From: Gordius sp. MW1
Lineage: Eukaryota; Nematomorpha; Gordioida; Gordea; Gordiidae
NCBI GenBank assembly: GCA_964036665.1
Contig: OZ038526.1
Span: forward strand, 27,342,001-27,406,000
Direction: 5' to 3'
DNA length: 64,000 nucleotides
Shown here: piece after piece, positions 1 through 9,900 of the stretch
How positions within the stretch are numbered: the stretch's first letter is position 1
How the letters are laid out: each line of letters opens with the position of its first letter
Position numbers and translations under genes: made by a program
Notes under the pieces: model-generated
Seen by the model: only the letters and a program-made list of their open reading frames with translations
Databases searched by the model: none
Told to the model about the DNA's origin: nothing

Positions 1-930
1 TAAAGATTAATATTTTAATTCATTCTAAATTAATGACAGCTAACAAATCCCCCTCTAAATATTCCCGGCAATAGCAATTTTAATCACAAAATTTAATTTC
101 AAATATATTTTGAATTCCTCGCCTCTTGTAAAAGATAAAGACTTATTAATTATATAATGTCCCTTTTATTTTATATTTAAACTATATTTTCAATATCAGA
201 GAACGGCATCCCGCACGACTAGACAAATCACCCTCCCATGTAGCATGTACATGTTCATGTACTAATTTACCCTCTCTCTCCCTTCTCTCGTTGCAATGCA
301 TGCGCAATACCAGATTTAAACCTATCAGATTTAAGTTAAGTACTAAAATATATAAAAAAATCATGGCACAACAAGGCATGGTGTGGCGTGGGCTGTCTAA
401 GCTCTTTATTACATCATTTTACATTCATTTCTTTTTTAACGTACAACATATTAAGGTATGTAGAAGTTGCGAATCATATTATTATAAATAAAATAAATGA
501 TAATTAAACTTTTTTTTTATTATGTGAACTACTAATTTAGTCATCAATTAGAAAATTAAGTTTCTTATTAAATAATAAGCAATAATTTAAATTAACATGC
601 TTAACTCATTTTTGTTACCCAGAAAAGTCCGATATTTTTTATGATCCTTATAAGCATTGTAAACGCGAGGTCTAAGTCAACAGGACGTAGAGTGTTGGTG
701 CCTTGTGAAAGCATAGTAATTAATAGCATGATATGCTTTTTGGAAATACCTTAAGTTTTTCCATTAAATGCCCAGATAACTTAAATAGTAAAACTTACTT
801 ACCCATGATGGCAAATTTTTTTATAGGTAAAAGTTCCTATTTATATTTTATTTAATAATACAGCTTATTTATTAAATGAAGTTGAATTAAAAAAATTTAT
901 TTTAATTGATATGGTATAAAGACAATTGTT
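1..930. other. AT-rich stretch without a recognisable gene
   Basis: No coding exon, RNA gene or clear repeat is visible. The open frames on both strands (about 182-491) overlap antisense to each other, lack domain features and look like chance. Confidence 0.5.
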
Positions 931-1215
931 GACCGCAAATCTTCAAAAATATATTTTCGAATATTAGATAATCTTTGTCATATAATAAGTCAATTTGAAA
1001 AAAAAATAAATTTCAATAGAAAATGTTGATTAAGACATTTGTCACCACTGTGACCGCAAATCTTCCCAAAAATATTTTTTATAATAGTAGAACATCTTTC
1101 AGTCATATAATAAGTCTATTTTCAAAAAAAAATATTAAGTTCAATAGAAAATGTTGATTATGACATTTGTCACCACTGTGACCGCAAAAATTCACAAAAA
1201 TATTTTGAAAGGTTA
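931..1215. repeat. About 120-bp tandem repeat flanking the minisatellite
   Basis: Three successive copies begin with GACCGCAAA near 931, 1052 and 1180, a spacing of about 121-128 bp. Each full copy contains ATAATAAGTC, a run of A, and AATGTTGATTA, and ends in GACATTTGTCACCACTGTG. The third copy is cut after about 35 bp by the G-rich minisatellite. The motif GCAAATCTTCACAAA resumes at about 3373, so the minisatellite sits inside this repeat. Confidence 0.7.
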
Positions 1216-1235
1216 AAATAGGCTTTCCGGCCCCC

Positions 1236-3375
1236 CCCAGGTGAGAAAGAGAGTAAAAAATACGAAGAGGGGCGATTCACCCCCTCCTCTCCCCGGCATC
1301 AGAAAGAGGGTAAAAAAGGGGGGGGGGCAAAACACCCCCATGCCCCCCCTCTCCCCCGCATCAGAAAGAGGTTAAAAACTTAGGGGGGGGGGCAAAACAC
1401 CCCCCTGCCCCCCCCCCTCTCCCCCGCATCAGAAAGAGGGTAAAAAATTAGAGGGGGGGGGCAAAACACCCCCCTCTCCCTCGCATCAGAAAGAGGGTAA
1501 AAAATTAGGGGGGGGGGGCAAAACATCCCCTGCCCCCCCTCTCCCTCGCATCAGAAAGAGGGTAAAAAATTAGGGGGGGGGGCAAAACACCTCCCATGCC
1601 CCTCTCTCCCCCACATCAGAAAGAGGGTAAAAAATTAGGGGAGGGGGCAAAAAAAACCCCTGCCCCCCCCTCTCCCTCGCATCAGAAAGAGGGTAAAAAA
1701 TTAGGGGGGCAAAACACCCACCATGCCCCCCTCTCCCCCACATCAGAAAGAGGGTAAAAAATTGGGGGGGGGGCAAAAACCCCCCATGACCCATCTCCCC
1801 CACTTAAGAAAGAGGGTAAAAAATTAGGGGGGGGGGCAAAACACCCCCCTTCCACCCCCTCTCCCTCGCATCAGAAAGAGGGTAAAAAATTAGGGGGGGG
1901 GGCAAAAAACTATCCATGCTCCCCTCTCCCCCACTTAAGAAAGACGATAAAAAATTAAGGGGGGGGGGAGGCAAAACACCCCCTGCCCCCCTCTCCCTCG
2001 CATCAGAAAGAGGGTAAAAAATTGGGGGGGGGGGCAAAACACCCCCCATGCCCCCCTTCCCCCACATCAGAAAGAGGGTAAAAAATTAGGGAGGGGGCAA
2101 AACACCCCCCTTCCACCCCCTTTCCCTCGCATCAGAAAGAGGGTAAAAAATTAGGGGGGAGGGGGGCAAAACACCCCCTGCCCCCCGCATCAGAAAGAGG
2201 GTAAAAAATTGGGGAGGGGGGGGGCAAAACACCCCAATGTCCCCCTCTCCCTCGCAGCAGAAAGAGGGTAAAAAATTAGGTGGGGGGGGGGGGCAAAACT
2301 CCCCCTTCCACCCCCTCTCCCTCGCATCAGAAAGAGGGTAAAAATTAGAGGGTGGGGGCAAAAACCCCCCTTCCACCCCCTCTCCTCGCTTAAGAAAGAG
2401 GGTAAAAAATTAGGGGGGAGGGGGGCAAAACACCCCCCTGCCCCCCCTCTCCTCCGCATCAGAAAGAGGGTAAAAAATTAGGGGGGGGGGGCAAAACACC
2501 CCCTGCCCCCCTTCTCCCTCGCATCAGAAAGAGGGTAAAAAATTAGGGGGGGGGGCAAAACACCCCCCTTCCACCCCCTCTCCCTCGCTTAAGAAAGAGG
2601 GTAAAAAATAAGGGGGGAGGGGGGCAAAACACCCCCCTTCCACCCCCTCTCCCTCGCTTAAGAAAGAGGGTAAAAAATTAGGGGGGAGGGGGCAAAACAC
2701 CCCCTTGCCCCCCTCTCCCCCGCGTCAGAAAGAGGGTAAAAAATTAGGGGGAGTCAAAACACCCCCTATGCCCCCCTCTCCCCCACATCAGAAAGAGGGT
2801 AAAAATTGGGGGGGGGGCAAAACACCCTCCTCTCCCTCGCATCAGAAAGAGGGTAAAAAATTAGGGGGGAGGGGGGCAAAACACCCCCCTGCCCCCCCCC
2901 CCTCTCCCCCGCATCAGAAAGAAGGTAAAAAACTAGGGGGGGGGGCAAAACACCCCCCATGCCCCCCTCCCCCCCCACATCAGAAAGAGGGTAAAAAATT
3001 AGGGGGGGGACACCCCCTATCCCTCGCATCAGAAAGAGGGTAAAAAATTAGGGGGGAGGGGGGCAAAACACCCTCCAGCCCCCCCGCATCAGAAAGAGGG
3101 TAAACAATTAGGGGGGGGGGGCAAAACACCCCCCCTGCCCCCCCTCTCCCTCGCATCCGAAAGAGGGTAAAAAATTAGGGGGGGGGGCAAAACACCCCCC
3201 ATGCCCCCCCTCTCCCCCACATCCAGGGTAAAAAATTTGGGGGGGGGGCAAAACACCCCCCTCTCCCCCGCATCAGAAAGAGGGTAAAAAATTAGGGGGG
3301 GGGGGGGCAAACACCCCACCTGCCCGCCGTTCCTCCCCAGGTGCGAAAGAGGGTAAAAAATAAGGGGGGGGGGCA
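1236..3375. repeat. G-rich minisatellite, ~64-bp unit, about 34 copies
   Basis: The core GAAAGAGGGTAAAAAATTAG is followed by a run of 6-12 G, then GCAAAACACC, a C-rich stretch (CCCCCTGCCCCC or CCTTCCACCCC) and TCTCCCTCGCATCA. I counted about 34 cores between 1241 and 3343, giving a mean period near 64 bp. Variants alternate CATCA with CTTAA before the core and change the G-run length. The proline- and glycine-rich open frames here on both strands are by-products of the repeat, not genes. Each unit has G and C tracts that could form G-quadruplex or hairpin structure. Confidence 0.93.
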
Positions 3376-3390
3376 AATCTTCACAAATTT

Positions 3391-3870
3391 TTTTTCATGA
3401 ATAAAACATTTTAATTCACTACCTACTTCTATAATGCATAATAATTAACTATAATTTTATAATACTTTTCTTTATGACGTCACACTGGAAAAAGTTTTAA
3501 CTCAGTGACGTCATGTTTATTTTTATTTTCTTAAATTAAAAGTTCATTACCTAAATTTAAATACACAAATATGATGAACAATATAAACAAATTGATATAT
3601 TTGCATGCCCAACCCAAAACGACCAAAACCAAACCAAAAGGTTAATAATATTATCCACCCAAACCCTTTAGCTGTTTAATACACCCAAACCTAAACGCTA
3701 AAGGTGCCCCAAAAAAAACACCCAAAACGCTTTGGGTGTTTTTTACGAAAACGCCAAAGCCCTCCCAAGAAAATTCACCTAACACTGAAAAGGTTGGGTG
3801 AAAAAAAAACGCCAACAACTAAGCTTAGCAATACGCTGGGAAAAACCAGCCAGCCGTTTTTACAACACTA
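3391..3870. other. AT-rich spacer ending in one end of a hairpin MITE
   Basis: No gene is seen. From about 3600 the sequence is rich in CCAAA/CCCAAAC motifs. It ends at 3850-3870 with GCCGTTTTTACAACACTA, the terminal inverted repeat of the MITE family seen complete at 10035-10221. That end abuts the truncated gypsy LTR. The matching left end of this copy was not found. Confidence 0.4.
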
Positions 3871-3956
3871 CAATATAACATCATTATCATACTTATTACG
3901 CGTAATCAATATAACATCGTTATCATACTTATCATTACCTACTTTTCGTAAAGTTA
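3871..3956 (+). repeat. Truncated 5' LTR of the gypsy element
   Basis: The sequence from CAATATAACATC to CTTTTCGTAAAGTTA matches the last ~86 bp of the 3' LTR ending at 9037, with only a few differences. The rest of the LTR is missing on the left, where a MITE end abuts it. Confidence 0.8.
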
Positions 3957-4790
3957 TAGCCCAAGATTCGCCCAGGGAAACAGATCCAGCGCAACTCGAA
4001 AGTGCCATTTTTTTCAAACTACCCCCTTTCAATCGCTTAAACCCCCGCCTTTGGTTTATCCAAATCGAAGCTCTGTTTACGATTCGACGGATAAGATCCG
4101 AGGCCTCCAAACTTGCATATGTGGTTGAATCCCTTCCACAAGAAGTGACCACTGAAATCCAAGACTTCTTGGAAAACATACCAGTGGAATCCCCCTGTAC
4201 TACAATTCGAGCAGCCATTTTAATCGTACAACCAGGTCAGAGTCAGCAAGATTCCGCGAACTACTTACTAACGTAGAGTTGGGCGACCGAAAACCCTCCT
4301 AACTTTACAGACACATAAGGGCACTCCTCGGTACAGCTAAAATGGACGAGGCTATTCTGAAACAGCTGTGGCTAGACAAATTGGACAGCAATATGACTTT
4401 TTGGCCATTTGTCCAGGTGACCAGTCTCTATGCAAGCTAGCTGAATCAGCCGATAGGATCGCCGAGACATACCGCACCCCCCAATTATCAAATATCATTC
4501 CAAAAGCGAACAATAAATTGAAAATGCTCCGTGGCATGGTTGAAAAACACAATCTGAGCATTGACACATTACGCCAGGATCTCGACCAGCAAAAACGACT
4601 CACAAGGGACAAATTTTCGCCTAGGCGTTCTCAGTCACCTTCCAGACCCCCCACTGATGTTCCCCCTGACTGGTGCTGGTACCATCAGCAATTCAAGCAC
4701 AAAGCCTCCAAATGCCAATCACCGTGTAACTACACTATGACCGCAGCGTCAAACCATTCGGCCAGCCAGGCACAGCGACGCCTGGTCTAG
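3957..4790 (+). pseudogene. gypsy gag remnant
   Basis: The first frame (to about 4276) carries a gypsy Gag signature: KLPPFNRLNPRLWF followed by an acidic and basic region ending in YVVESLPQEVTTE. Members of this Gag group usually continue in one frame to a zinc knuckle. Here the frame is lost around 4260 and resumes in another frame at about 4368-4790, where a basic region and a CWYHQQFKHKASKCQSPC segment resemble the knuckle area. Capsid function is known for the family; this copy is broken. Confidence 0.7.
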
Positions 4791-4807
4791 GCCTATCAAG
4801 GAGTCGC

Positions 4808-5800
4808 TTGTTTTTTATTCTGGATAAATCTACTGGAGTGCGTCTCCTTATAGACACTGGGGCCGAAATTAGTGTTATACCGCCTCCGCGCAACCATCAT
4901 CTTAAACCCTCTCATTTCTACCTGCAAGCCAACACCAGCACCATCAAGACTTATGGTCAAAAATCCTTGGCACTGGATCTTGGTTTGCGCAGGAATTTCC
5001 AATGGGTATTCACAGTTGTTGATGTGAAAACGCCGATCATCGGGGCGGATTTCTTAAGCAACTTCAATCTCCTCGTAGATATCCGACGACAGTGTCTGCT
5101 GGACCCCATCACCGCATTGAAATCGTATGGCCATTCCACTAACTCGAGTTTGTATAATGTACAACTCGCTATTAAAGTAGATTCTCCTGATTTTCTAAAC
5201 TTATTAAGGGAGTTCCCTGAAATTTATACCCCCCCCCCTAATTACAAGGTTAACGTAAAGCATCACGCCGTCCATCACATAAACACCCAAGGCCCACCTG
5301 CTTACGCCAAGCCTAGGCGCCTAGACCCCGTTAAATTGAAAATAGCTAAACAAGAATTTACTCATATGCTTGAATTGGGTATAATCCAACCTTCGGATAG
5401 TCCCTGGGCATCTCCTCTGCATATGGTCCCAAAGAAAGTATCGGGAGATTGGCGACCATGCGGTGATTACAGAGCCCTTAACACTCAAACCGTACCAGAT
5501 CGATATCCTCTCCCACACCTCCACGACTTATCGCTCAATCTAGCCGGCACAACAATCTACAGCAAGATATATCTCGTTCGAGCCTACCACCAAATTCCCG
5601 TCGCCTCCGAATACATCAAAAAGACAGCCATTACCACACCCTTCGGTCTATTCGAATATTCACGTATGCCTTTTGGGCTACGCAACTCCGCTCAGACCTT
5701 CCAACGTTTCATCGACCAAGCCTTTCGAGGCCTGAACTTTACATTTGCCTATCTAGATGATATCTTAATTGCAAGCTCATCAACTACCCAACACTTAGAG
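4808..5800 (+). pseudogene. gypsy pol, protease and first part of reverse transcriptase
   Basis: The frame begins with an aspartic protease motif ([13 protein letters not shown]) and continues into a Ty3/gypsy reverse transcriptase: [27 protein letters not shown] and the catalytic YLDD box near the end. The usual SKLDL-type catalytic region reads [11 protein letters not shown], so the first catalytic aspartate appears lost. The frame is cut at 5800 by a hAT transposon flanked by ACTTAGAG. Removing the insertion and one copy of the duplication keeps the same frame, with one TAA at 6652-6654. Confidence 0.9.
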
Positions 5801-6571
5801 CAGGGGTAGGCAACGCGGCGCCCGCGGGCGCCATGGTGCCCTCGATCGATTTTTAATGCGCCCTCGCTGGATTAATGTAAATGTATGATATGAGCGTATC
5901 TAATAACACGCGTATTTTTTGTTAGTGTGTGATCGTATTTCGAATTGACCACGCGTAGACCGTGCATTTAAAACTACCAAGTAATCCGAAATAATTCTTT
6001 TTTTTCAAAACCCTTCATGGATAAATGTAAAAGAAAAAGAACATATTATTTCAACGATGAATGGGGACATCTATATTGTTTCGTTGATTACAAAGGGAAG
6101 TGTATTTGTTTGTTGTGTAATAATAGTGTTGCGATGCCCAAGAAAAGTAATATTGAACGACATTTTAAGACCGTTCATACAAATTTTGATAGTGACTATC
6201 CAATGAACTCTGAAATTAGAAGACAAAAAATTATTTCTTAATCTTCAAGAACTAACCAGCAAAGCCTTTTTACTAAACCACTGCAACAACATAAAGCAGC
6301 AACGATCGCGTCATATAAAATATCGCATTTGCTAGCTAAGAATAAAAAACCATTTACAGATAGAATATAAGAAATTAGCTGAAAATATGGACACCCAAGT
6401 TTCACACTGAATTATATGTATTATTATGTATGACACCAACAAAATAAAGTTATAAAAAATCTGTTTTTTTGATGCCTATTTATACCTGTTGATTATCTGT
6501 AAAATATGCGCCCTCGGTGATTTTCAAATTTAGTATTGCGCCCTTAAGGACAAACAGGTTGCCGACCCCTG
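5801..6571 (+). mobile_element. Non-autonomous hAT transposon with BED-like ORF, copy 1
   Basis: Terminal inverted repeats CAGGGGTAGGCAAC and (reversed) CAGGGGTCGGCAAC bound a 771-bp element. It is flanked by a perfect 8-bp duplication ACTTAGAG at 5793-5800 and 6572-6579, the hAT signature. The element keeps only the start of a transposase-like protein and lacks the catalytic core, so it needs another source of transposase. A second copy in the opposite orientation lies at 40399-41112. Confidence 0.93.
6017..6241 (+). CDS. Truncated hAT transposase N-terminus with BED-like zinc finger
   Basis: The 74-residue frame starts with a basic patch (KCKRKR). It then has YCFVDYKGKCICLLCNNS and a downstream SNIERHFKTVHTNFD, giving a C-x2-C...H-x4-H zinc-finger spacing. 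This resembles the N-terminal region of the GTF2IRD2/SPIN-DOC/ZBED-like proteins derived from hAT transposases. The catalytic and dimerisation parts are absent and the frame ends after REIRRQK-like residues. The same frame, diverged, is on the minus strand at about 40666-40920. Expression as a DNA-binding fragment is possible but unproven. Confidence 0.6.
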   Translation: MDKCKRKRTYYFNDEWGHLYCFVDYKGKCICLLCNNSVAMPKKSNIERHFKTVHTNFDSDYPMNSEIRRQKIIS

Positions 6572-6579
6572 ACTTAGAG

Positions 6580-8277
6580 CATCTCCGTCAAGTTTTCCAA
6601 CGCCTACGTGAGTTCGATCTCAAGATTAACGTAAGCAAATGTGAATGGGCATAACGTGCAATTAGCTTCCTTGGCCACCATGTATCGCCACAAGGTCTAA
6701 CTCCGGTACCAGACAAAATCTCAGCTATCAAAAGTTTTGCCACCCCAACAACCATGACACAACTTCGTCGTTTCGTAGGTATGGTAAATTTTTACCGACG
6801 TTTTATATTTAGCTGCGCACTCTTCCTCCAGCCATTAACTTACCTGCTCAATGACTCAAAAGGACCCCTCGTGTTAACGCAAGACGCGCATGATGCATTC
6901 AACATGACTAAGGAAGCGCTTGACGAGGTCACGACCCTGAATCACCTAGTAGAAAGCGCCACTCTCTCATTAACAACCGACGCGTCAAACATCGCCATTG
7001 GCGCCGTTCTGCACCAAACAATAAATGGAGAAAGTATTCCCCTATCATTTTTTTCGCTTAAATTAAATAAGGCCCAGACACGCTACAGCACATTTGGTAG
7101 GGAATTACTTGCTATTTACCTCTGTATAAAACATTATCGACATGTTTTAGAAGGGCGAGACTTCACAGTTCACACAGATCACAAGCCTCTGACCTACGCC
7201 TTAACTAGTAAGCCTGACAAATACTCACCACGGGATATACGACAGCTAAATTACATATCACAATTTACATCCGACATTCAATTCATCAAAGGTAAGACAA
7301 ATATCGTGGCGGACGCTTTTTCGCGAACAGAGATAGATTCCATACAACTTACAAATACCACAATAACGGAAAGGATAGCTATGTCACAACAACGGGAACA
7401 ATACTCAACCGAAGAGCTTGGATCCCTTAAATTGGAGCAGTGTTCAATTCCAGGTACGAGTTTAACCCTTACCTGCGATACATCCACCACAATTCCAAGG
7501 CCCTTAGTACCCAAGAGTCTACGACGCGAAGTTTTTGAGCACCTACATGGTCTGTCCCATCCAGCCTCCCGGCCAACACTAAAACTGATTTCCAAACGTT
7601 TCGTCTGGCCTGGAATGAATAAAGAGGTACGAGATTGGACGAAACAGTGCGTTCGATGCCAAAAATGCAAAGTTAATAGACACACCATCACAGTCCCAGC
7701 CACTTTCGCGGAACCTGACGCAAGATTCAGTCATGTTCACGTGGACCTCGTGGGCCCATTACCGCCTTCTAATGGACACATCTACATTTTCACCGCAGTC
7801 GATCGTTTTACCCAGTGGCCCGTGGCAATCCCAATCAACGATGCGTCAGCTAAAACTGTAGCCCGAACATTTTTGACGCATTGGATAGCTAACTACGGAG
7901 TACCCACATTAACCACAGACCGAGGCCCCCAATTCCAGTCTGCCTTATTTAAACACTTATCTACTTTATTAGGTTACCATCATATAACCACTACGGCTTA
8001 CCATCCACAAGCCAACGGTATGGTAGAACGATTTCATCGTCAGTTAAAAAGTTCGATTACCGCAAAAGGAGACACTACCAAATGGTCTTATCGGTTACTC
8101 CTTGTACTTCTAGGTATCCGAAGCACCGTCAAGGATGACTTATCCTTTTCAAGCGCTGAACTGGTATACGGAACCTCTTTGAGACTGCCAGGAGACTTTT
8201 TGCAACCATCAAATTGCGACACAAATGCAGCGATTACATTCAACGACTTCGGGAGCAGTTTGATCACGTTCGTTTGA
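6580..8277 (+). pseudogene. gypsy pol, end of reverse transcriptase, RNase H and integrase
   Basis: After an in-frame TAA at 6652-6654 the frame is open to 8277. It shows the RT thumb (FVGMVNFYRRF) and RNase H with TTDASNIAIGAV and VHTDHKPLTY. An integrase zinc finger follows (HGLSHP...CVRCQKCK) and then an integrase core with HVDLVGPLPP, TDRGPQF and YHPQANGMVERFHR, supplying the D, D and E residues of the catalytic triad. The frame stops at 8275-8277. The integrase C-terminal part continues in other frames to about 8710 (IDRLRKALVHPYEGPYKV and SIDRLKPAF), so a frameshift ends the protein. Confidence 0.9.
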
Positions 8278-8718
8278 CACCCACCAGACCATCAAATATC
8301 AAACAACAGATTACCAACGATTTGGTTACAGCCACTCACGTATTGTAAGAATTGACCGCCTTCGGAAAGCTTTAGTCCATCCGTACGAAGGTCCTTACAA
8401 GGTAATCGAAAGACATTCTAAATATTTCGTCATAGACCACAAAGGAAAAAAGGACACCGTTTCAATTGACCGTTTAAAGCCCGCCTTCCTTGAACCGAGA
8501 TCCGATTTCCCCAAATCCATGTCCCTCCCCTCCAAGCCGACCTGCGTTAAGCAGACCTACTGCAGCCCGCTGTGTTCACTCCTCCCAAAGCAAGCAATTC
8601 TTCTTCTCCACCAACCAAAATCACTCCTACACCAATTATCACAAGTCCGGCCGTCATGTTCATTGGCCCAAGAAGTTTTTCAATTATGTAACGCTCCACG
8701 TCTACGAAGGGGACTATT
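8278..8718 (+). pseudogene. Frame-shifted gypsy integrase tail and polypurine tract
   Basis: The sequence encodes the C-terminal integrase motif HPYEGPYKV and the following KPAF segment out of frame with the upstream pol. GAAGGGGA at about 8706-8713 is the candidate polypurine tract just before the 3' LTR. Confidence 0.65.
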
Positions 8719-9037
8719 TGTAGTATATTAAAATGCGAATTGACAATAATGTAGCGGATTGTCAACTCCATATGTTATTATTATTACATCATTTCCACAT
8801 ATCGCTTCATCCAAATATTGCATCATTTTCCAAAACAAATCCATTCGCTTATACTTATCATCGCGTATATCAAATATAACATCATTATCATGCTTATCAT
8901 TACGCGTATATCAATATAACATCATTAGCATACTTATCATTACGCGTATATCAATATAACATCATTATCATACTTATTCAGCGTAATCAATATAACATCG
9001 TTATCATACTTATCATTACCTACTTTTCGTAAAGTTA
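8719..9037 (+). repeat. 3' LTR of the gypsy element
   Basis: The likely start is TGTAGTATATT just after the polypurine tract; TGTAGCGG at 8750 is an alternative start. The end matches the 5' LTR end at AAAGTTA. From about 8870 to 9020 it contains roughly four diverged repeats of about 40 bp of the type ATCATTATCATACTTATCAT plus ACGCGTATATCAATATAAC. Confidence 0.75.
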
Positions 9038-9856
9038 AAAATGTATCAAATAATAATTTTAAACAATGTAAAAGGACCGGACGATTATTCAGCACTCTTT
9101 TATAATTATTTTTAAAATTATCGCATAAGTATTTATTTGAATTTTGATGATGGGCGCTTATTTCATGTTCAATCTTTAATGTAAATCAAACGGTTCATGC
9201 CAACATATGCTTAACCAAAGGGACATCGCCATCCCCTTTTAACAAATTTTTTTTATACCTACCTACCTAGCACACAAAAAGAATTAATAAACTAGGCAAA
9301 AATTACTTTATTAAATGGTTTGCAATAAATATATATCAAATAAACAAACATTCATGATATTTGAAACAGAGTAGTTAGAAAAATGGGGTATGAAAGATAA
9401 ATGAATGAGGGGCAATAGTGATGACATATCTTATATTATAAAGATGATGGAAAAAATAAAGAAGGCAAGATGTTGGCATATGTCGTAAATTAAAAGTTTG
9501 TAAATGTAATATATTTGTGTACATACAAAAGATGTAGTATATTAATATTAACTAATAAAATACGAATTATAGATATCATGTGTAAATGGTGATAAGTGGA
9601 AAAAAGAGAGGGGAAAAACATGCCACACAAACCCGGCTCTCGAGCCAAATAGAGAGTTTGTTTCAAACAGTATCTTGTCGATGATATCAATCTCCGTCAT
9701 AGTTATAGCCAATTGTCCGATCATTTTTGTGAGGATGATTATGATATTTCTGTTAGTGCACCTTTCCCGATACCTGGTTGTGTGGTTCGCCTGGTTGCCT
9801 TCCCCCCTCATCTCCACACCCGTCCCCACCCTCTCTCGAGGGCTCTGCCACAAATG
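9038..9856 (-). other. 3' flank and 3' UTR of the eRF3 gene
   Basis: This lies downstream of the eRF3 stop on the minus strand. TTTATT at 9307-9312 gives an AATAAA signal on the minus strand, about 545 nt after the stop, and is a possible poly(A) signal. No other coding region is convincing; open frames on both strands at 9490-9908 overlap each other and the 3' UTR. Confidence 0.4.
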
Positions 9857-9900
9857 CTATTCCACGATTTTTAAAATTTTGCCGATGGCTATGGTCTTCC
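9857..9900 (-). CDS. GSPT1: eRF3 exon 15 (last 14 codons)
   Basis: The acceptor is TAAACAG|GG. It encodes [13 protein letters not shown] and a TAG stop at 9859-9857, the near-invariant C-terminus of eRF3. The short exon is separated from exon 14 by a 2487-bp intron that holds a MITE and a 1.9-kb foldback element. Confidence 0.94.

Larger units (their letters stand above)
3871..9037 (+). mobile_element. Decayed Ty3/gypsy LTR retrotransposon
   Basis: The order is partial 5' LTR, gag remnant, protease, reverse transcriptase, RNase H, integrase, polypurine tract and 3' LTR, which is the Ty3/gypsy order. The 5' LTR keeps only its last ~86 bp. Gag has a frameshift; pol has an in-frame stop at 6652-6654, a frame break near 8275 and a 771-bp hAT insertion at 5801-6571. 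The element is therefore inactive. Target duplications could not be checked because the 5' LTR is truncated. Confidence 0.9.

Noticed and set aside
1236..3375. Possible CRISPR-like array
   Set aside because: Units are contiguous G-rich repeats with no unique spacers, in eukaryotic DNA.
1570..3376. Several Pro/Gly-rich open frames of 77-112 codons on both strands
   Set aside because: They follow the 64-bp minisatellite in every unit and on both strands, with no other coding sign.
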